DNA from: an uncultured Romboutsia sp.
GTDB taxonomy: Bacteria; Bacillota; Clostridia; Peptostreptococcales; Peptostreptococcaceae
DNA length: 14,459 nucleotides
Reading direction: 5' to 3'
Assembly (NCBI GenBank): GCA_937907205.1
Contig: CALESE010000180.1
Location: forward strand, 1-14,459
Positions 1-8,660 of the stretch are shown one piece after another. The notes beneath the pieces were generated by a model. The model did not search any database. It had not been told where the DNA came from and saw nothing but the letters and a program-made list of their open reading frames with translations. The position numbers and the translations under genes were made by a program. Numbering within the stretch: position 1 is the stretch's first letter; the number at the start of each line of letters is the position of its first letter.

Positions 1-79
1 TTTGTATAAAATATAATTTAATAGATAGTAAATTATGAAATTTAATTTATTAAATGTAAATAATTTTTTTGGTATGTTC
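1..79. other. Non-coding AT-rich edge of window
   Basis: AT-rich sequence downstream of ytaF. Only a weak A/T dyad is visible. I see no gene, promoter or convincing terminator here. Confidence 0.4.
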
Positions 80-703
80 CTATATTACTCTTATTATAGA
101 AAGTACTATAAGCATAACACCAGATAACCACGATAAATTTATATCAACTTTTTTAGCGAATTTTCTTCCTAAACATCCACCGCATGATAAAGCTATAAAA
201 CCAATAATTATAGAAAGAATTAACACTTCTAAATAATGTACATTACCTAAGCTACTACCAAATCCTACTGCTAAACTATCGAGAGATAATGCAACAGATA
301 AATATATAGCTTCTTTTGATGTAAGAATTTTTGAATTATCATAGTCTGCTTTTACTTCATCAGCATAAATTTGAAGTACAAATTTAAAGTCAAATATTTT
401 AAAAGTTAATGGAACACCTATTTCTAAAAATCTCTGAATATATCTTTTAAAAAAAGATTCAAATAATCTATAAACACCAAGCAAAAATAATAGACAAAAG
501 CTAATAGATGTTGAAATACTTGGATTTAAAAAATCTTTAAGTATAGAACCTATAAATAATGATATTGCTAAAAATAATGAGCAAGTACCATTTATTATTA
601 TAGCCGAACTAAAAGGTATTTTTATTTTATTTGTACCATAGGCAATGCTTGTCACAAAAGTATCTATACACAATGAACATACTAAAAGTAACGATTCTAC
701 CAT
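80..703 (-). CDS. ytaF: YtaF-type sporulation membrane protein (MntP-like fold)
   Basis: A 207-residue polytopic membrane protein with about six hydrophobic helices. Two internally similar halves each carry an Asp in a membrane segment: CIDTFVTSIAYG (D14) and LSLDSLAVGFGSSLG (D142). This is the layout of the MntP/YtaF superfamily. The central stretch around residues 108-142 (FVLQIYADEVKADYDNS, then the EA..LS.ALSLDSLAVG segment) matches what I recall of YtaF, a protein conserved in endospore formers whose transport substrate, if any, is unknown. The ATG start follows a strong ribosome binding site read on the minus strand (AGGGGGTG, about 7 nt before the ATG). It diverges from clpB. I could not identify a convincing promoter or a strong terminator; only AT-rich sequence lies below the stop. 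The family call is recognition from motifs, not a search. Confidence 0.85.
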   Translation of the reverse strand: MVESLLLVCSLCIDTFVTSIAYGTNKIKIPFSSAIIINGTCSLFLAISLFIGSILKDFLNPSISTSISFCLLFLLGVYRLFESFFKRYIQRFLEIGVPLTFKIFDFKFVLQIYADEVKADYDNSKILTSKEAIYLSVALSLDSLAVGFGSSLGNVHYLEVLILSIIIGFIALSCGGCLGRKFAKKVDINLSWLSGVMLIVLSIIRVI

Positions 704-820
704 GAAGACACCCCCTAATTGTCATATCTACTATTATTTTATTAAACAAATAAAATAAGTTACCTAAATAAATATAAAATTAGGCCATGGATTTTAATTG
801 GAGCATTAAATAATTTATTA

Positions 821-848
821 TTGACAAATAAAATTAAAGGCGTATAAT
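821..848 (+). promoter_or_regulatory. Sigma-A type promoter of clpB
   Basis: A perfect -35 box TTGACA (821-826) and a perfect -10 box TATAAT (843-848) are separated by 16 nt. Transcription would begin near 855, giving a 5' leader of about 140 nt before the clpB start. I saw neither a CIRCE element (TTAGCACTC-N9-GAGTGCTAA) nor a tandem CtsR box, the usual heat-shock operators of Firmicutes, around this promoter. Confidence 0.8.
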
Positions 849-891
849 CTTTATAAAATAAATTTAATAATATAAAAATAACTACTAAATT

Positions 892-953
892 TATGTAAAT
901 AGTATATTAAATTTTAGGTTTATATTAATAAAATTCCATATACTATTTACATA
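892..953 (+). repeat. Long hairpin (16-bp perfect inverted repeat) in the clpB leader
   Basis: TATGTAAATAGTATAT at 892-907 is exactly reverse-complementary to ATATACTATTTACATA at 938-953. Inside it, after a 2x2 mismatch, AATTTTA (910-916) pairs with TAAAATT (929-935), leaving a loop of about 12 nt. The whole forms a stem of 23 pairs with one internal loop. It lies between the predicted transcription start near 855 and the ribosome binding site at 986-990, so it would be part of the mRNA leader. No U tract follows it, which argues against a simple terminator. It may act as RNA structure or as a protein-binding dyad. Confidence 0.7.
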
Positions 954-997
954 TTAATAATTATTTATTGAAATATAATTTAAATGGAGGTATTTTT

Positions 998-3592
998 ATG
1001 GATATAGAAAAAATGACTGTAAGAGTTCAAAAAAGTTTAAATGATGCTTATAGCATTGCAGTAAAAAATCATAATCAACAAGTTGACGTTATCCATCTTT
1101 TTAGTGCACTTGTGAATCAAGAAGATGGTCTTATACCAAATATATTAGAAAAAATGAGTATATCTATAGAATCATTAAAATCGAGCATAAACTTAGAATT
1201 AAACAAACTTCCTCAAATTCACGGAGAAGGAATAAATTCACAAGGAGTTGTTGCTACAAGAAGAATTAATGAAGTTTTAATAAAGGCAGAGGAAATATCT
1301 AAAGAATTTAAGGATGCTTATATTAGCGTTGAGCATGTAATGATTGCAATTATAGATATGGAATCAAACACATCTATTGGTAAAATATTAAAACAATATA
1401 ACATAAATAAAAATGATTTCTTAAAAGTACTTTCTCAAGTGCGTGGAAGCCAAAGAGTAGAAAGTCAAGATCCAGAAGGAACTTATGAAGCTTTATCTAG
1501 ATATGGTACTAACTTAGTAGACCTTGCTAAAAAACATAAATTAGATCCTGTAATAGGTCGAGATGAAGAAATAAGAAGAGTTATAAGAATACTATCTAGA
1601 AGGACTAAAAATAATCCTGTATTAATCGGTGAACCAGGAGTTGGTAAAACAGCTATAGTAGAAGGATTAGCAGAAAGAATTGTTAAGGGAGATGTACCAG
1701 AAGGGCTTAAGGATAAAATAGTTTTTTCTTTAGATATGGGTTCTTTAATTGCTGGGGCGAAGTATAGAGGAGAATTTGAAGAAAGATTAAAGGCTGTTCT
1801 TAAAGAAGTACAAAGCTCAGATGGAAATATAATATTATTTATAGATGAAATACATACAATAGTAGGTGCAGGAAAAACAGATGGAGCTATGGACGCAGGT
1901 AACTTAATAAAACCAATGCTTGCTCGTGGAGAACTTAATTGTATTGGTGCAACTACATTTGATGAATATAGACAATATATAGAAAAAGATAAAGCACTTG
2001 AGAGACGTTTCCAACCTGTTATAGCTGAAGAACCTAGTGTGTCTGATACCATATCAATACTTCGTGGGCTTAAAGAAAGATTTGAAATACATCATGGTAT
2101 AAGAATACATGATAGTGCCATAGTTGCTGCAGCAAAGCTTTCAGATAGATATATACAAGATAGATTTTTACCAGACAAGGCCATAGACTTAATAGATGAA
2201 GCTGGAGCTATGATAAGAAGTGAAATAGACTCATTGCCTACAGAACTTGATATACTTAGAAGAAAGCTATTCACTCTTGAAACAGAAAGAGAAGCTCTAT
2301 TAAAAGAAACTGATGAAAAAAGTCAACAAAGACTTGAAGTAATTACAAAAGAAATTGCAGAACTTAAATCAAAGAATGATGAAATGACTGCTAAATACGA
2401 AAATGAAAAAAGTCAAATATTAGAAATAAGAGATTTAAAATCAAAACTAGATGAAGCAAAAGGTAATGTAGAAAAGTATGAAAGAGAATATGATTTTAAT
2501 AAAGCTGCAGAGATTAAATATGGAATTATTCCTAAACTAGAAGAAAAAATAAAAGAACATGAAGAAAAGATGCAAAATAGCTACGAAAATGCTTTATTAA
2601 AAGAAGAAGTTACTGAAAATGAAATATCTCAAATAGTTGCTAAATGGACTGGTATTCCTGTAGCTAAACTTGTTGAAGGAGAACGTGAAAAGCTACTTAA
2701 ATTAGAAGATGAGCTTCATAAAAGAGTTATTGGTCAAGATGAAGCTGTAACAGCTGTTTCAAATGCTGTAATACGTGCTCGAGCAGGTCTAAAAGATGAG
2801 AAAAAGCCTATAGGTTCATTTATATTCTTGGGACCTACAGGTGTTGGTAAAACAGAGCTTGCAAAAACATTAGCACGTAATTTATTTGATAGTGAAGAAA
2901 ATATAATAAGAATAGATATGTCTGAATATATGGAAAAGCATGCAGTATCTAGACTTATAGGACCACCTCCAGGGTATGTAGGATACGAAGAAGGTGGACA
3001 AATTACAGAAGCTGTAAGAAGAAATCCATATTCAGTAATATTATTTGATGAAATAGAAAAAGCTCATGAAGATGTATTTAATTTATTTTTACAAATATTA
3101 GATGATGGTAGACTTACTGATAATAAAGGTAAAACAGTAGATTTTAAGAATACTCTAATAATAATGACATCTAATATAGGAAGTCACTATTTATTAGATG
3201 CTGGAGAAAATATAAATGATGAAACTAAAGAATTAGTAATGGGTGAAATGAGACATAAATTTAAACCAGAGTTCTTAAATAGAGTTGATGATATTATAAT
3301 GTTTAAGCCTCTAGATAAAGAAGGTATTAAACGTATTATAGATATATTTATGAAAGATTTAGAAAATAGATTGAAAGATAAAAATATAGAAATTGAAATT
3401 ACCGATTCTGCAAAAGAGATAATTGTTAAAGAAGGATATGATCCAGTTTATGGAGCAAGGCCTCTCAAAAGATATATTGGAAATACTTTAGAAACAATTA
3501 TTGCTAAAAAGATGATAGATGGAGATGTATATAGCGGATGTATAGTAGTTATTGATGGGTCAAACGATAATATAACTATTAATGTAAAATAA
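998..3592 (+). CDS. clpB: ATP-dependent disaggregase ClpB
   Basis: A Hsp100/ClpB AAA+ chaperone of 864 residues that threads aggregated protein through a hexameric ring, normally with DnaK. Domains in order: N-terminal Clp_N repeat (about 1-145); first AAA+ module with Walker A GEPGVGKT (211-218), pore-loop Tyr in GAKYRGEFEERLK (Y256) and Walker B IDEIH (D283, E284); coiled-coil middle domain (about 412-530), long enough to separate ClpB from ClpC; second AAA+ module with Walker A GPTGVGKT (612-619), pore loop GYVGYEE (Y660) and Walker B LFDEIEKA (D684, E685); C-terminal D2 small domain (VYGARPLKR). The ATG at 998 is chosen because GGAGG (986-990) sits 7 nt ahead. An in-frame TTG at 968 would add 10 residues but would place the ribosome binding site inside the coding region. 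It has its own promoter and terminator, so it is probably monocistronic. All ATPase motifs are intact. Confidence 0.97.
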   Translation: MDIEKMTVRVQKSLNDAYSIAVKNHNQQVDVIHLFSALVNQEDGLIPNILEKMSISIESLKSSINLELNKLPQIHGEGINSQGVVATRRINEVLIKAEEISKEFKDAYISVEHVMIAIIDMESNTSIGKILKQYNINKNDFLKVLSQVRGSQRVESQDPEGTYEALSRYGTNLVDLAKKHKLDPVIGRDEEIRRVIRILSRRTKNNPVLIGEPGVGKTAIVEGLAERIVKGDVPEGLKDKIVFSLDMGSLIAGAKYRGEFEERLKAVLKEVQSSDGNIILFIDEIHTIVGAGKTDGAMDAGNLIKPMLARGELNCIGATTFDEYRQYIEKDKALERRFQPVIAEEPSVSDTISILRGLKERFEIHHGIRIHDSAIVAAAKLSDRYIQDRFLPDKAIDLIDEAGAMIRSEIDSLPTELDILRRKLFTLETEREALLKETDEKSQQRLEVITKEIAELKSKNDEMTAKYENEKSQILEIRDLKSKLDEAKGNVEKYEREYDFNKAAEIKYGIIPKLEEKIKEHEEKMQNSYENALLKEEVTENEISQIVAKWTGIPVAKLVEGEREKLLKLEDELHKRVIGQDEAVTAVSNAVIRARAGLKDEKKPIGSFIFLGPTGVGKTELAKTLARNLFDSEENIIRIDMSEYMEKHAVSRLIGPPPGYVGYEEGGQITEAVRRNPYSVILFDEIEKAHEDVFNLFLQILDDGRLTDNKGKTVDFKNTLIIMTSNIGSHYLLDAGENINDETKELVMGEMRHKFKPEFLNRVDDIIMFKPLDKEGIKRIIDIFMKDLENRLKDKNIEIEITDSAKEIIVKEGYDPVYGARPLKRYIGNTLETIIAKKMIDGDVYSGCIVVIDGSNDNITINVK

Positions 3593-3602
3593 TATTTTAC
3601 TT

Positions 3603-3645
3603 AAAAAGAAGAAATAATATAAAAATTATTTCTTCTTTTTTATTA
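3603..3645 (+). terminator. Rho-independent terminator of clpB
   Basis: A 16-bp perfect stem (3603-3618 with 3625-3640) has a 6-nt loop. The descending arm ends in TCTTCTTTTT followed by TATTAT. It starts 10 nt after the clpB stop codon. Confidence 0.85.
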
Positions 3646-3678
3646 TAAATCTATATATTTAAATTTTTATATGCATAT

Positions 3679-3695
3679 ACTTAATTAAATTAAGT
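3679..3695. promoter_or_regulatory. 17-bp palindrome, copy 1 (candidate operator)
   Basis: ACTTAATTAAATTAAGT is a perfect dyad (8-bp arms around a central A), extended by one pair to 3678-3696. It overlaps by one base a neighbouring palindrome, TATATGCATATA (3668-3679). It lies about 140 nt upstream of the cysteine-motif gene. An identical 17-mer occurs at 14428-14444. The size and symmetry resemble an operator for a dimeric winged-helix repressor such as MarR types; no regulator is identified. Confidence 0.45.
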
Positions 3696-3835
3696 AAAAT
3701 GCGATTTATATATATGGGATTAGTTAAAAAAATAAAGTATAAAAAATTAGATTTATCAAAATATTATTATAATAGGTTAACAGTTTATATAAAATATTAT
3801 AAAATATAGTTATAAAATTAAGGGGGAAATTTAAA

Positions 3836-4221
3836 ATGCCAAAACCATCAAATTATCATAAGCAAGGTCTTAATTGTGCTGAATCAATGATAAAATCATT
3901 TAATGAAGAACATAATGAGAATATACCAGTGTCTTTAGGTAGTGGTATGGGAAGTGGAATGCGTGTTGGAAGTATATGTGGAGCTGTAAATGCAGCAGCA
4001 ATGATTATTGGATACTTAAAAGGTAGAGAAATCATGATGAAAAAAATGAAGCAGCAATATATACTAAAGAATTAATGAAAATAATAAGAGAAAAATATAA
4101 TTCTGAATTATGTCTAGACTTAAAAAAAAGTAAAGTTAGTTGTTCAGAAATTGAAGATTTTACTTATGATGCTTTAAACATATTATTGCAACAAGAAGAA
4201 AATAAGGTTAAAGGCATATAA
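3836..4221 (+). pseudogene. C_GCxxG_C_C family protein gene, interrupted by a -1 frameshift at an A7 run
   Basis: The first frame (3836-4075, 79 codons) has a strong AGGGGG ribosome binding site and encodes the N-terminal part of a small redox- or metal-binding type protein: GLNCAESM (C14) and GSICGAVNAA (C48). It then ends in a short unrelated tail. From about 4045 the -1 frame continues with EAAIYTKELMKIIREKYNSE, C93 (codon 4111-4113) and C103 (codon 4141-4143), stopping at 4219-4221. Joining the frames gives 128 residues with four spaced cysteines, as I recall for the C_GCxxG_C_C family. The switch falls at seven A (4040-4046). One extra A would restore the frame. It may be a real inactivating mutation, a slippage-controlled gene or a sequencing error. 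A candidate promoter (TTAACA 3777-3782, TATAAA 3798-3803) has a short 15-nt spacer. The family's function is not established. Confidence 0.7.
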
Positions 4222-4268
4222 ATAATATAAAAAGTCTTACTAGTTTTAGTAAGACTTTTTATATTATT
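4221..4268 (+). terminator. Strong terminator between the cysteine gene and sbcD
   Basis: A 21-bp perfect stem (4221-4241 with 4248-4268) with a 6-nt loop AGTTTT. The core AAAAAGTCTTACT/AGTAAGACTTTTT is a normal terminator extended at its base by A/T pairs. It starts on the last base of the upstream stop codon. It separates the cysteine gene from sbcD and could act in both directions. Confidence 0.85.
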
Positions 4269-4324
4269 TATATTATGATAAAATGAAATCTATAAAAAAT
4301 CATCAATATAATGAGGTGAAAGCA

Positions 4325-5476
4325 ATGAGATTATTCCATTTAGGGGATTTACATATAGGTAAAGTAGTTAATGGATTTTCTATGATAGAAGATCAAATAT
4401 TTGTTTTAAATCAAGTAAGAGATTATATAAAAGAGCATAGTCCAGATGCTTTAATACTTGCAGGGGATATATATGATAGAAGTGTTCCACCGGCTAAAGC
4501 AATCTCTTTATTTAATGAATTTTTAAGTGATGTATTAATAAATTTAAAAACTCCAATATTAGCTATTGCTGGTAACCATGATGGAGCTGATTTAATAGAG
4601 TTTGGAAGTGAGATTTTTGAAAAATGTGGATTATATATAGAAGGTAATTTTACTAAGAACATAAAAAAAGTTGTACTAAAAGATGAATATGGAAATACAA
4701 ACTTTTATTTAGTACCTTTTGCTGACTATGCAGTAGTAAGAGATGAGTTAGATAATAAAGATATAAAATCTTTAAATGATGCTATGAAGTATACCGTAGA
4801 ATTAATTAACAAAAATATAAACTTAAATGAAAGAAATATTCTTATAACACATGCATACGTTACTGGTGGAGAGAATCCAGAAACTAGCGAATCTGAAAAA
4901 ATGCTAGTTATAGGTGGAAAGGAGTATGTAGAATCATCATTATTTGAAAACTTTGACTATGTTGCACTAGGACATCTACATAGAGTTCAAAGAATCGGTA
5001 GTGATAAGATAAGATACTCAGGATCTTTACTAAAATACTCTTTCTCAGAAGAAAATTATAATAAATATGTTACTATGATAGATATTAATGAAAATAAAGA
5101 GTTAGCATGTGAGCTATTACCACTAACTCCTATGAGAGATATGAAAACTTTAGAAGGAAAACTTGAAGAATTATTAGAAAATGTAGATGAAAATATAAAA
5201 AATGATTATATAAGAGCAATATTAACTGATGATGGTGAACTTATAGAGCCTATGGCTAGGCTTAGACAAGTTTATCCTAATATCATGTTACTTGAAATAA
5301 AAAGAGTTCTTGGAAATATGAATCAATCTCCACTAACATCAAGTCAAAGATCTAATAAAACCACATCTGAGTTATTTAGTGATTTTTATAAGTATCATAT
5401 GAAGGATGATCTAAGTGAGGAAGGTAAAAAAATAATAAATAAAATTGTCAAAGATATAAGTGGGGAGGAATGTTAA
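4325..5476 (+). CDS. sbcD: SbcD nuclease subunit (Mre11-type phosphoesterase)
   Basis: The 383-residue catalytic subunit of the SbcCD complex, which cuts DNA hairpins and processes blocked double-strand ends using two Mn ions. The metallophosphoesterase motifs are all present in order: DLHIGK (D8, H10), GDIYDR (47-52), GNHD (83-86), THAY (H176) and GHLHR (216-220). The C-terminal part should be the capping and SbcC-binding region. The ATG at 4325 is chosen because GAGGTG (4313-4318) is 6 nt upstream and because MRLFHLGDLHIG is the usual start of the family. An in-frame ATG at 4283 would add 14 residues but has no ribosome binding site and lies just below the terminator. No convincing promoter was found; TATGAT at 4274-4279 is a possible -10 without a good -35. 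Its stop codon lies 1 nt before the sbcC start, so the two are translated as an operon. Confidence 0.95.
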   Translation: MRLFHLGDLHIGKVVNGFSMIEDQIFVLNQVRDYIKEHSPDALILAGDIYDRSVPPAKAISLFNEFLSDVLINLKTPILAIAGNHDGADLIEFGSEIFEKCGLYIEGNFTKNIKKVVLKDEYGNTNFYLVPFADYAVVRDELDNKDIKSLNDAMKYTVELINKNINLNERNILITHAYVTGGENPETSESEKMLVIGGKEYVESSLFENFDYVALGHLHRVQRIGSDKIRYSGSLLKYSFSEENYNKYVTMIDINENKELACELLPLTPMRDMKTLEGKLEELLENVDENIKNDYIRAILTDDGELIEPMARLRQVYPNIMLLEIKRVLGNMNQSPLTSSQRSNKTTSELFSDFYKYHMKDDLSEEGKKIINKIVKDISGEEC

Positions 5477-5477
5477 T

Positions 5478-8400
5478 ATGAAACCAATATCATTAAAAAT
5501 AACAGCCTTTGGTCCATATGCAAAGCCTACGTTTTTGAATTTTAAAAATGACTTAAAAAATCAAAATATATTTGTTATAACAGGTCCTACAGGAAGTGGT
5601 AAAACTACAATATTTGATGCTATATGCTATGCACTTTATGGTCAGACAAGTGGAAATAAAAGAAATGGAGAACAACTTAGAAGTGACTTTGTTGGACTTG
5701 ATGGAGATAAAACAGAAATAGAGTTTAAATTCTCTGTAAGAGATAAAGAATATTATATAAGGCGATCACCAAAGCAAAAAAGGAAAAGTAAAAGAGGTAA
5801 TGGTGAAGTTGAAGATAGTGCTAGTGTAGAACTAAAAGAATTAAGTAGTGATGAAAAGCCATTAACTAAAGAAAAGGATGTAAGTGATGCTATTTTATCA
5901 ATTATAGGACTAAATGTAGAGCAATTCAGAAAGATAGTAATGATACCTCAAGGAGATTTTAGAGAGTTTTTATATGCTAATACATCTGTAAAGGAAGAAA
6001 TATTAAGGAAAATATTTGGAACAGACATGTATAAAAAAATTCAAGAGAAATTACATAAAGAAGCTATATCTCTTTCAGATGGAGTAGAAGATATTAGTAA
6101 AGATATCAGTGCCAATTTAAAAGTAGTTAAGTGTGAGAAAGATTCAGAACTTTATTCTATGATACAAAATAATGAGCTTCATTCAAAAATAATAGAAAAG
6201 TTAGATAAATATATCAATGAAGAAATACTAAGAAAAGAAGAAGAATCTAAAATTATAGAAAAAATAAATTTAGAGATTAAAAATAAACATAATGAAATAA
6301 ATACAGCTACAATAGTAAATAATAAATTTAAAACTATGGAAAATGAAAAAATAAAATTAAAAGAACTTTTACAAGAAGAAGATAACTTTAATAATAAGAA
6401 AAATATTCTTGATAAATATAAAAAAGCATTAGATATAATCATACATGAAGAACATTATATAAAAGAAGATATAGAAAAATCAAAGATTGAAAATAATATA
6501 AATCTTACTCAAATAGAATTAACAAAATGTAAAAAAGAATTAGATTATATAAGAATTAAATATAATGATCTTGGGTCTAAAGAAAAATTAATCCAAGAAT
6601 ATAAAATAAAACTAAATAATTTAAATAATTATATAAATGATGTTACAAGCATAGACGTTAAAAAAAATAATATAAAAAAGTTACAAGAAGAAAATAATAA
6701 AATAATAGATATTCAAAAAAAATCTAGACTGGATTATGAATTATTAGAAAAAGAATGTGAAAAATTATTTAAAATGCAAGAAGATGTACACAAATATAAA
6801 CAAGAACAAATACATCTTATGAATATAAATAAAACTTATAATGATCTTAGAATAAAACTTCAAACAATCTATTCTAAAACTAAAGAGTATAATACTTTAT
6901 ATGTTAACTTAAAAGAAATCTTAATAAAAGAATCATTACTAGATAAAGAAATAAACCAATTAAAAAATGAAGAAACTATAAAAACAGATCTATTTATAAA
7001 TGGTGAAGCTATAAGATTAGCAAAAAATCTTCATGATGGATGTGAATGTCCTGTTTGTGGATCTACAAATCATCCTAAAAAAAGAACTACAGATAAAAAA
7101 ATACCTACTAAGGATGAATTAGATACATTTAAATTATTCATAAAGGAAAAAGAAAAAGAAAAAGAAGAGATAATAGATAATAAAAGTGAATACCAGTCTA
7201 ATCTAAAAGGTCTAGATACATATATAAAAGATGTTTTTTTAGAATTTGTTAAAGATGGAGTATTTGATAAAAATGAAAATATATTAGATTATAAAAATAC
7301 CATACTTCCTAAAGGTATTGAAGTTAAGAATAGTATAGATACTAACTCAAACAAACTAAATGAACTAGAAAAGAAAATCGAGTATATAAATAAAGAAATT
7401 CAACTTATAAATAGTAAAAAAATTAAGCAAAAATCATTAAAAGAAGAAATTGAAAAAATAGAATTAAATTATAAAAATATAAGTGAATCTTTAATAAAAG
7501 AACAAAATTCTTATAATGAAATATTAAGAAGAGTTCCTAGTGAATATCAAAACTTAGATAATTTAAAACTAAATATAAAGTCTTTAAATAAAGAAATAAA
7601 TGACTTAGATAATTATATTAAATTGACTAGACATGAATATGAAACTATATCAAAGAAGCTTATAACTATAAATAGTAACTTAGAGAATTTAAAATCTAAT
7701 TTAGAGAAATCTTCAAATAACTTAAATACTTTAAAATCTAAGTTTGAAACATTAGTTAATCAAAACTTTAAAGATTTAAATGAATATAATATGTCTAAGG
7801 TTGATAAACTAACAATAGATAATTTAGAAAATGAAATAAATTCATATAGTGAGTCTTTAATAATAACAAAGAACAATATAGAAAACTTAAACCAAGAATT
7901 AGAAAATTTAAGTATAGTAGATATTGATAAACTAGAAAATGATTTAAAAATTATAGAAGATAACAAAGATAGATTAGATACTAACTTAAAAACTATAAAT
8001 TTAAATATAGATCATAATAAAAATATACTTAGTATAATAAATAATAGCTATCAAAAGATAAAAGAAAAGGAAAAACAATATAAAATTGTTGCTGATTTAT
8101 CTAAACTTGCTAATGGAAGTAGCCAAAATAAAATATCTTTTGAAACATTTGTATTATCTAGCTACTTTGAAGATGTAATTAGAGAAGCTAATAAACGATT
8201 AGAATCTATGACTTCAAAGAGATATTATCTTTTAAGAAGAGAGGATGGCAAGGGTGGAGGTCGAAAAGGATTAGACCTTGATGTATATGATAGCCATACT
8301 TGTAAATCTAGACAAGTAAACACCTTATCTGGTGGAGAAAGTTTTAAAGCCTCTTTAGCTCTGGCTTTAGGACTTTCAGATACAGTTCAGCATAGTTCTG

Positions 8401-8618
8401 GAGGAATTAGACTTGATACTATGTTTATAGATGAAGGTTTTGGTACACTTGATTCAGAATCATTAGATAATGCTATAGATACTCTTATGGAGCTTCAAGA
8501 TAATGGTAGAATTATTGGTGTAATATCACATGTTAATGAATTAAAAGAAAGGATACCAGCTAAATTAATAGTAGAGATGGATAGCAAAGGAAGTAAAGCC
8601 TATTTTAATAAGATATAA
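5478..8618 (+). CDS. sbcC: SbcC ATPase subunit (Rad50-type SMC protein)
   Basis: A 1046-residue SMC-like ATPase that dimerises, bridges DNA and drives the SbcD nuclease. Seen in order: N-terminal ATPase half with Walker A GPTGSGKT (36-43) and the Q-loop region MIPQGDFREF; a very long Lys/Glu/Asn-rich coiled coil; a zinc hook CPVC (524-527, preceded by GCE) in the middle, which pairs two molecules through zinc; a returning coiled coil; and the C-terminal ATPase half with signature LSGGE (950-954) and Walker B MFIDEGFGTLD (D985, E986). The length is normal for the family. The ATG at 5478 is chosen because GGGGAGGAA (5462-5470), which lies inside the end of sbcD, is 7 nt upstream. An in-frame GTG at 5460 would overlap that site. 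It is translationally coupled to sbcD. All key residues are present. Confidence 0.96.
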   Translation: MKPISLKITAFGPYAKPTFLNFKNDLKNQNIFVITGPTGSGKTTIFDAICYALYGQTSGNKRNGEQLRSDFVGLDGDKTEIEFKFSVRDKEYYIRRSPKQKRKSKRGNGEVEDSASVELKELSSDEKPLTKEKDVSDAILSIIGLNVEQFRKIVMIPQGDFREFLYANTSVKEEILRKIFGTDMYKKIQEKLHKEAISLSDGVEDISKDISANLKVVKCEKDSELYSMIQNNELHSKIIEKLDKYINEEILRKEEESKIIEKINLEIKNKHNEINTATIVNNKFKTMENEKIKLKELLQEEDNFNNKKNILDKYKKALDIIIHEEHYIKEDIEKSKIENNINLTQIELTKCKKELDYIRIKYNDLGSKEKLIQEYKIKLNNLNNYINDVTSIDVKKNNIKKLQEENNKIIDIQKKSRLDYELLEKECEKLFKMQEDVHKYKQEQIHLMNINKTYNDLRIKLQTIYSKTKEYNTLYVNLKEILIKESLLDKEINQLKNEETIKTDLFINGEAIRLAKNLHDGCECPVCGSTNHPKKRTTDKKIPTKDELDTFKLFIKEKEKEKEEIIDNKSEYQSNLKGLDTYIKDVFLEFVKDGVFDKNENILDYKNTILPKGIEVKNSIDTNSNKLNELEKKIEYINKEIQLINSKKIKQKSLKEEIEKIELNYKNISESLIKEQNSYNEILRRVPSEYQNLDNLKLNIKSLNKEINDLDNYIKLTRHEYETISKKLITINSNLENLKSNLEKSSNNLNTLKSKFETLVNQNFKDLNEYNMSKVDKLTIDNLENEINSYSESLIITKNNIENLNQELENLSIVDIDKLENDLKIIEDNKDRLDTNLKTINLNIDHNKNILSIINNSYQKIKEKEKQYKIVADLSKLANGSSQNKISFETFVLSSYFEDVIREANKRLESMTSKRYYLLRREDGKGGGRKGLDLDVYDSHTCKSRQVNTLSGGESFKASLALALGLSDTVQHSSGGIRLDTMFIDEGFGTLDSESLDNAIDTLMELQDNGRIIGVISHVNELKERIPAKLIVEMDSKGSKAYFNKI

Positions 8619-8620
8619 AC

Positions 8621-8660
8621 AAAACTCCAGTACACAAATAAGTACTGGAGTTTTTATATA
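8621..8660. terminator. Bidirectional terminator between sbcC and the small membrane-protein gene
   Basis: A 13-bp perfect stem, AAAACTCCAGTAC (8621-8633) with GTACTGGAGTTTT (8642-8654), has an 8-nt loop and is followed by T residues. On the minus strand the left arm gives the T tract, so it can also end the convergent gene, whose stop codon overlaps its right edge. Confidence 0.85.

Noticed and set aside
892..953. Phase-variable invertible switch upstream of clpB
   Set aside because: The 30-nt spacer between the repeat arms is much shorter than known invertible elements, and the promoter lies outside it.
968..997. TTG start of clpB 10 codons upstream
   Set aside because: The GGAGG at 986-990 would lie inside that extension and fits the ATG at 998, which also gives the usual ClpB N-terminus.
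705..997. CIRCE or CtsR operator for clpB
   Set aside because: Neither TTAGCACTC-N9-GAGTGCTAA nor a tandem GGTCAAA-type repeat is present.
1483..2274. Open frames on the minus strand inside clpB
   Set aside because: They are antisense shadows of a strongly supported clpB frame, with low-complexity Ser/Ile-rich translations and no ribosome binding sites.
4283..4324. Upstream ATG start for sbcD
   Set aside because: It has no ribosome binding site, lies just after a terminator, and would add residues not typical of SbcD. The ATG at 4325 has GAGGTG.
6179..7966. Minus-strand frames inside the sbcC coiled coil
   Set aside because: They are Phe/Ser/Leu-rich shadows of Lys/Glu/Asn-rich coiled-coil codons.
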